Part shown: positions 58,479 through 64,000 of the stretch, in pieces
Layout of the letters: each line of letters opens with the position of its first letter
Position numbering within the stretch: the stretch's first letter is position 1
Source of the DNA: Lepas anatifera
Lineage: Eukaryota > Arthropoda > Thecostraca > Lepadidae
Assembly (NCBI GenBank): GCA_034440635.1
Contig: JAOTON010001929.1
Coordinates: forward strand, 496,001-560,000
DNA length: 64,000 bases
Direction of reading: 5' to 3'
Notes under the pieces: model-generated
What the model was told of the DNA's origin: nothing
Database searches by the model: none
What the model saw: the letters and a program-made list of their open reading frames with translations, nothing else
Program-made: the position numbers and the translations under genes

Positions 58479-59512
58479 TTAACCCGCGCCCCACCGGGGG
58501 TCCGGCGCCACCTTCGCCCCACCGGGGGGCCATCGATGGCCCCCCTCTAACTCCGAAAATATGGGCGTTAGCACAAATCTGCAAAGTGCAATAGAAAGCT
58601 CGCGTGAATTCAGTAAGAAATTACTTCGCATGTTTTAGTGCTCAGGTCAATGGTTTGACCTCCAGAGGTCAAATTAGGTCAAGATCGGCTATTTTCACTC
58701 AAATATGCAACGATTAAGCAAACTGGGCATAACTCTTATGTCATTAGAGCTATTGAGGCCTGGTAAAGTACATTTGATAGCAAATTGCCAGTACTTTTTC
58801 CACTATGTGGAACGTAAAGACCTCCCGCCAGTGGTTTGACCGCCAGAGGTCACCTCTTGACCTAATATGACCTGAGGTCACGAAAGGTCAAAATGTGACC
58901 TTGCCGTATATCAAATGAAAGCCAGTGACAAGACAAACACGATGGTGTTTGTTTCACCGCTCTAGCTCAATTAGGTCAAAAGTTATTGTCAAAATACTGT
59001 TTTTGACCTCCGGTGACCTTGGATGACCTTGGAAAAGTCAAAGGGCAAATATGACCCCTGGGATCCGTGAAAGGGTGTCCAAAAACGTTGTTCTGAGCAG
59101 TCTGAGTATTTGCAATCATTTTTGTGGCTTTTATATCATGAAATAGCTTTTCCCCATGCTTTTCCAATGGGAGAGGTCGCCTCGTGACCTGACCTCAGGG
59201 CACGAAATCGAAAAATCCCGGATATACACCTTGTAGACCCTGGAGGGGTCATGAAGTGTAGGAAGTTTCAAATTGATCGACTTTGAAATGTAGCTCTTAC
59301 AGAGCTCTAAAGGTGAAGTGAGGTGACCTTGGTTGACCTCGTCTGGTGACCTGACCTTGGGTGACCCGGGGTAAAAAATTTCAGGGATGATGGGAAAATG
59401 ATGCAGTGAGAGGTAGAGCCCTCAACCGCGGTGCTGCGCCTCGTTGTTTTTCTGCTATCCCGGAAAAACCTTAGGGGGGCCATCGATGGCCCCCCGGTGG
59501 GGCGAGGGTTAA
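58479..59512 (+). mobile_element. TTAA element, family A copy 5 (best-preserved)
   Basis: 1034 bp, TTAACCCGCGCCCCACCGGG to CGGTGGGGCGAGGGTTAA. Left end: CGCCCCACCGGGGG, spacer TCCGGCGCCACCTT, second CGCCCCACCGGGGG, then an ATCGAT palindrome. Right end: the same palindrome and one unit. By eye there are 20 AGGTCA/TGACCT hexamers, where about 0.5 would be expected by chance. Direct repeats with 4-bp spacing start at 58666/58676, 58858/58868, 58875/58885, 59004/59014/59024 and 59324/59334. No ORF of consequence. Confidence 0.9.
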
Positions 59513-60229
59513 AATGGTCAGCGCGTTGGCGTCGCCGGGACCCAAATTAAGAGCTGCAGGATTAGGTTGTATTGACGCCCGGATGGAAGTCACGCAGTGG
59601 GGAAGACATCATTAACGGTGACGGCGACGGGTTTTGTTGCAGCAGGCCGACGAAAGGATGTCGCCGGCAGAAGTCAATGGTCGGGAGTTTGGTCGCACAC
59701 TGAGAATATATAGTGTGTTTGGTTATATTGCAGTGAAGGATATCCTTATTTGGCCAGAATCAGTGGTAGATCTACAGCGGAAGATTTAAGTTGAATGAGG
59801 AGGAGGAGGAGGAGGTCAATTCCGTCAAATTCCTGCGGAAAACATATGTGTTCTTTGAAAACGGAACAGTTTTTCGGTTTATTCCCACTCTTCCAACGTA
59901 GACGGGTCATTACGTGGAGAGCCCGCTTAAATGCAAGCATTTTGTTGTTCGCACTTGTCAACTTTCTTCTTTGTTCTTCAAACTAGTAAACAAATTAAGA
60001 GGATAATAATTAGGCTCGTATTAGTTTCATTTGCACAAACAAATGTTTCAGCCTACATGAGCGCAAAATGACCTCTGAAGAAGGCGCACCTTGAAGTCTG
60101 AATATGGTGTTTGTAGTTTTTATTCTACGCTTATGAAGTTGATTCAACAAAGATGATGATATGGAACGATCCACGCGTTGGTCCTATTCTGGTTGCTTCC
60201 AATTTGATGCATGCCACGATACATGCAGA
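59513..60229. other. No recognisable feature
   Basis: A short (GAG)n stretch lies near 59798. No exon supported. Confidence 0.4.
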
Positions 60230-60421
60230 CAGGGGCGCCGCCACAGAATTTTCGCAGGGGGGACGGACCCGGGCTGGTGCTGACCGGGGGAGGCGAATTT
60301 TGGCATATTCGGTACCTGACAGCATTAATGACGATTGACCCAAAAATTTTGGGGGACGTCCCCCCTGGTTGGCCAACAGGGGGGACGCGTCCCCCCGTCC
60401 CCCCCGTCTTCGGCGCCCATG
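60230..60421. mobile_element. hAT-type MITE, family K
   Basis: CAGGGGCGCCGCCACAG to CTTCGGCGCCCATG with a perfect 8-bp duplication CATGCAGA (60222-60229, 60422-60429). GC-rich centre with GGGGGACGTCCCCC palindromes at about 60350-60365. Confidence 0.88.
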
Positions 60422-61547
60422 CATGCAGAGAAGTTGCACATGAAATCGACACATGGGGAGTCTGAAAAGGAGAAGCGTCGATGCTTCGTCACGTCTCCAG
60501 TATTTTTGTACCCTGTCTTCAGCGTATTTATATTCGGTTTAGAAACTATGACCCAACAGTTTGTCAGGACTTGTCCTTGTGATTTAATTATATCAACCGC
60601 TAAGAAGTGTCTGTGACGGGATTCAGACGCAAATAACTGCTTGCGGTCTTCTGAAGAGACATTGCGGAATTATGAGCATATATGAGCCCAGGCCTACCAT
60701 AGAGGTATTGGGCCCTTTTGGACCTATCTTAGGCTGTACTTCGGTCGCCACGTGTATAGGTATTACCACTTGTATATGCATACCACTCGATTTGATTGCA
60801 TCGCTGATCGTTTGTAGACCACTCACACGTGTACAAGCAGGACAATGGCCACACCACTGCATTGATGCCGCCCTCGACTCACCAACTTGTTCACTGGAAC
60901 CACAAAACATCCGACACCTGGACGTTTTTGGCGTGCACTGGCTGTTCCAGTTGGGATGCAGTTCTCTCAGCTGTCGGACTGTGCCTGTTGGGCAGTTATT
61001 TATTGCTGTTCTTGCTTTGTATTGACAGTCAAAGAGAGTGGCCTATATGAGCCTTTTCACGTGAATTGAGGCCCAGAATCAAACTATGAAACTTTCACCA
61101 CCGTGTAAGGGCGTGAATTTCCGACAATAATTACGAATGCCAGAATTTAACACAATATAAGAAATCACCACATAACAAGTGATAGTCCAGTGTTTTACCC
61201 CGCACATAGACCTATTGAACTAGATGAAGCTAATGCAAAACCCTAAAATTAAAAGATACAAGCTAACACAATCATTGCGAGTGACCAGGCCCCCGAAAAA
61301 TATACAAATGCACGCCGTTTTCGCGGTGAAACGCGTCCTCCGACACATTTCTAGAGCCGATATCTGAAAAAACTACGGACAGTTCTTAGAACGGTGCCTC
61401 CCGTCCAACCGCGAAGAAAACAATGGACCAGATGGTGGAGCCGGAACTGGAGGTATATCTTTGGCATAGGCACGTGTTCGTGACGCCTTTCAGCTGATCC
61501 GTTTCTCGGTGCCAGTGGCGGCGCCAGGTCAGCACAGAGTGTGGAAG
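60422..61547. other. No recognisable feature
   Basis: Open frames on both strands at 60620-61025 have no recognisable domain. Confidence 0.4.
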
Positions 61548-61707
61548 CAGTGGCGCATACAACGGGGGGCTAGGGGGCTGAAGTCCCCGTCCCCCGCGAA
61601 ATGTCAGTGTCTATAGTAATCGCATAGGCGGAGACTGATCTGAGGCAATGATGGGGGAAGCTCGAGCACCCTACCCCCCAAAAAATAAAGTGCTGACTCC
61701 GCCACTG
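61548..61707. mobile_element. hAT-type MITE, family J copy 2
   Basis: CAGTGGCGCATACAACGG to TGACTCCGCCACTG, 160 bp, collinear with the copy at 45485 (shared GAAATGT, AGTGYCTATAGT, GGGGAAGCTCGAGC). The target duplication is not evident. Confidence 0.75.
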
Positions 61708-61863
61708 TGCATGGGTGTCACCAACAGAATTTAGAACTTTGCATAAGAACGAGAAATACAAGTCCATTCAAATAATTCAAGTACATACCAGCCTAATGTG
61801 TACACGCACAAAATTGTTTTCAAAGAGTACATCGTTTTAGATCGTTCATACATCGTTCGTTTT

Positions 61864-62290
61864 TTATGATAAAACTTTGTATATTTGGGGCATGGGAAGA
61901 CCTGGTTTGGTGTTAGACAGTAAGTGTAGTGGAGTTTTGGCTATAAATATTTCTTCCTTGATCTTTCGTTTTTTCCAGTCCTTTTCGTACGTTAGAATTT
62001 CGACCCCGTCCCAGTCTAAAGTATGCCCTGTTTCAATTATGTGTTTTTGAGATTCCCGAATGGTTGTTATCTCTGATTGTGATAACCCTCTTGTGTTCTC
62101 TTTCCCTAGTCTGAATGGTCCTCCCGGTTTCCCCGATATAAACTTTGCTGCAATGGCATGTGTACTTGTATACTGGGTTTGATTTGCGTTTTCTACTTTT
62201 CTTTTCTTTCGGATTTACTATGAGGTTTCATAGGTTATTTCCGGGCTTGGTTCCTACTTTTGCATATGGTTTTATGAGGCGAACTATTTG
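61864..62290 (-). pseudogene. Penelope-like element, GIY-YIG endonuclease fragment 2
   Basis: Minus strand. IVRLIKPYAKVGTKPGNNL, an in-frame TGA, NLIVNPKEKKSRKRKSN, then VYKYTCHCSKVYIGETGR and TIQTREREHKR. This is the linker and the GIY-YIG nuclease of a Penelope-like retroelement, with the (V/I)Y and YIG motifs and R-x-x-x-H. An A-run near 62050 shifts the frame. Reading resumes as KHIIETGHTLDWDGVEIL and DWKKRKIKEEIFIA, the H-x-x-x-x-x-H and basic/acidic helix of the domain, and stops at 61864. It differs clearly from the fragment at 48681 (CxCxKxYIGETGR against CxxCxASYFG), so two lineages are present. Confidence 0.8.
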
Positions 62291-62638
62291 TTCTGTTCAG
62301 GGGTCAAAAAAGTTGCTGGCGTGTCACCATTTGAAATTCCACATCAAGAATGTGTCACCAAACCAGAAAAGGCTACTAAAACCCTTATTTTTGTTATTTC
62401 TTGTTATCAAAACCCTTATTGAGTTGTTACACCGTTTTTCATTGTTTTTGTGTATTATGCTCCCAATATAAACCAGAGCTAAAAGTTCTGATATATTTAT
62501 CTAACGTTTGAAGCCGCAGGAAGTATATGTGAGCAATCAGCAGGGACGGATCCAGGAATTACCAAAGGGGGCCTTGGCAGGGGGTCAGGAATAACTTTGG
62601 GGGCTGGACCGTGCAAGGAATATATTTTCATTAAAAAC

Positions 62639-62670
<32 letters not shown>

Positions 62671-63029
62671 GAAGAGCAAAAAAAAAACCTTAACCTCCGT
62701 TTTAGGAGGCAGACAACTTTATGAACTCTGGTGGGTCACAAAGATATGCACCGGCGCTAAATTCGCTGAGGTCCGCTCAACATTGGGTTGGATCTCCACA
62801 AATACAGGGATTGACCAAATGTCAACTAGGATCAGTGATCAGGACCATCCCGAATCGCATCAAATATTCTGTGGCCCGTTTGAATAAAGAGTTACCTATT
62901 GCTCCCAAGCAAAGACGGAGGTTGCAGCCACAGAGGGCCGATACCAAAGGGGTAACCGCAAGCAAGGCAGAGGCCGACTGTAGTCAGGCCTAGGTAGACC
63001 TTGGGGGAGGGGGGCATGAATATTAAAAG
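62291..63029. other. Unassigned, with (TA)n at 62640-62663
   Basis: A hAT-like end CAGGGACGGATCCAGGAATT is at about 62543 without a clear partner. The plus-strand frame 62721-62993 ends in a stop, is basic in its second half, and resembles nothing I recognise. Confidence 0.35.
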
Positions 63030-63560
63030 TAGGGGACTGGCTTCGGCCACAACATGTCTGAGATTATCGTGAGGGACCTGGTCGCAAACACATTCGCAAG
63101 TGGACCACAGGGGTCCAGAAGCACTTCAGGAGGTCGGAAAGTCACAGGAGGTCCGGGTGAACCGCAAAGGGCCCGGCTGGACCCACTGAGGGCCCGGGTA
63201 GATAACGGGAATTATCTGCATCTGCGGAGAATAGGGCCCGGCTTCGGCAGCAGTGGGCTGGGGGTAATTCGGAGGAGCCCTGTCGCACACTCAGATGTTC
63301 CAATTGGACTAAAGGGCGCCCGGAAGCATGTCAGGCTGCCCGGATAGCCACACGAGGCCCAGCTCAACGGCTGGGGGCCCGGCTTCTGCAACAGGGAGCC
63401 CGAGTGGAAAACAGGAAAATTATCTGCAACTGCTGAGAATAGGGGCCCGACTTCGGCAGCAGTGGGCCTGGGATAATTGTGAGGGCCCCGGTCGCAGACT
63501 CAGAGGTTCCGAGTGAACCAAAGGAGGCCCAGAAGCTTTTCAGGGGCCCAGTGTAGAGAC
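63030..63560. repeat. Degenerate ~205-bp tandem repeat
   Basis: Units anchored by CTTCGGC at 63041, 63242 and 63451 (spacing 201 and 209). Each is followed by a TAATT or GATTATCGTGAGGG-like block and GTCGCA, AGGTTCC, and CAGAAGC motifs. GC-rich. Confidence 0.75.
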
Positions 63561-63561
63561 C

Positions 63562-63811
63562 AGTGTAGCTCAGGGGTAACGCGCCTGCCTTCTGAGATGA
63601 GGGTCTCGCGTTGAAATCCCGGGAACCGCTGGGCGCAGGGTTGGCTCTCACGCTTAACCATAGCCTTGTCCTGGCAATGACTGCCAACCGCCTTGTGCGG
63701 CACGGTGGGACATAGAGAAAGTCATCAATGCCCGGAATTTTTCCGCATATGCGGGGAAATGGACAGTAGCTTCTGATGTTGGCAAAGGCCAGGAGCCGAA
63801 AAGTAAAAAAG
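63562..63811 (+). mobile_element. tRNA-headed SINE, different family
   Basis: GTGTAGCTCAGGGGTAACGC (A-box region) and GCGTTGAAATCCCGG (B-box, about 63608) are spaced as in a tRNA. The anticodon stem does not pair well, so it is not a functional tRNA. The body runs to a short GTAAAAAAGG tail. Head and body differ from the SINE at 29658. Confidence 0.55.
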
Positions 63812-64000
63812 GAAACACTCGGGGAGCCTCCGAGGCCAAAAGCTGGAGACCCAGAAACCAGCATTAGGGAGGAGGGGGGGGGGTTGCGACAGCAACCCTC
63901 GGAGATCCAAAACGACAACCATTCAGAGCCCTGAGATCGATTTCAGAGGCCCCGAAATACATTAAAATGGGCCCCTAGACCTGAATTCGGGTGACATTTG
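63812..64000. other. Unassigned end of window
   Basis: GGCCCC-type words recall the minisatellites at 2.4-3.4 kb and 63.0-63.5 kb, but no period is clear. Confidence 0.35.

Noticed and set aside
63562..63640. Functional tRNA gene
   Set aside because: A- and B-boxes are present but the anticodon stem does not pair and a SINE body follows.

Overview
The window looks like intergenic and intronic DNA from an invertebrate animal nuclear genome, most likely a marine invertebrate. It has no operons, no rRNA and no long intact gene. It is packed with remnants typical of metazoans: piggyBac-type, hAT-type, Penelope-like, LINE and SINE elements plus long microsatellites. I cannot name the species from sequence alone. 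Host coding sequence is scarce. There are two candidate exons on the + strand, a short first exon at 16356-16413 and an internal exon at 40413-40492, and an inverted pair of decayed paralogous coding fragments at 7.7-8.95 kb.

The dominant content is a superfamily of non-autonomous elements about 0.85-1.05 kb long, inserted at TTAA. I call the families A, B, D, E, F and L; a shorter 0.45 kb TTAA family is C. A, B, E and F share one plan: TTAA, a GC-rich terminal unit that is doubled at one end and single at the other, then a GC-rich palindrome whose core differs between families, then a shared block related to GATAGCAGAAAAAC, then a body crowded with AGGTCA/TGACCT hexamers often set exactly 10 bp apart. 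D and L fit the plan only in part. The copies are nested or stacked with shared TTAA junctions at 17.3-20, 21.7-23.1, 41.4-43.7 and 49.2-50.9 kb. An internally deleted piggyBac transposase remnant (4576-5031, minus) is the only piggyBac-type protein trace seen.

Layout. 0-2.2 kb: GC-rich inverted repeats, then nothing recognised. 2.2-3.5 kb: minisatellite flanked by a direct repeat. 4-6 kb: hAT MITE, piggyBac pseudogene and a cluster of an 18-bp palindrome. 7-9.2 kb: LINE, paired gene fragments and a SINE. 9.9-14.3 kb: hAT-like MITEs, a 152-bp duplication and TTAA family L. 15-16.5 kb: hairpin, MITE, SINE-like segment and a candidate first exon. 17.2-23.1 kb: nested D/B/A elements around a 0.5 kb-armed inverted repeat. 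23.5-28 kb: MITEs and a 105-bp degenerate satellite. 29.6-38.1 kb: SINE, C, B and F elements and hAT MITEs. 38.4-40.5 kb: long (GA)n and (ACTC)n tracts, the latter just upstream of the internal exon. 41.4-46.4 kb: stacked B-A-C, A and hAT MITEs. 47.9-51.5 kb: microsatellites, a Penelope-like fragment and an E/B chimera. 52.8-53.2 kb: homopolymer sequence that looks artefactual. 53.8-64 kb: C, LINE, A, hAT MITEs, a second Penelope-like fragment, a 205-bp tandem repeat and a tRNA-headed SINE.

Some stretches (12.7-13.3 kb, 21.8-22.8 kb, 52.8-53.2 kb) have indel or homopolymer patterns that suggest unpolished assembly, so gene-level conclusions there are unsafe. All family names other than piggyBac, hAT, Penelope, LINE and SINE are labels for this window only.
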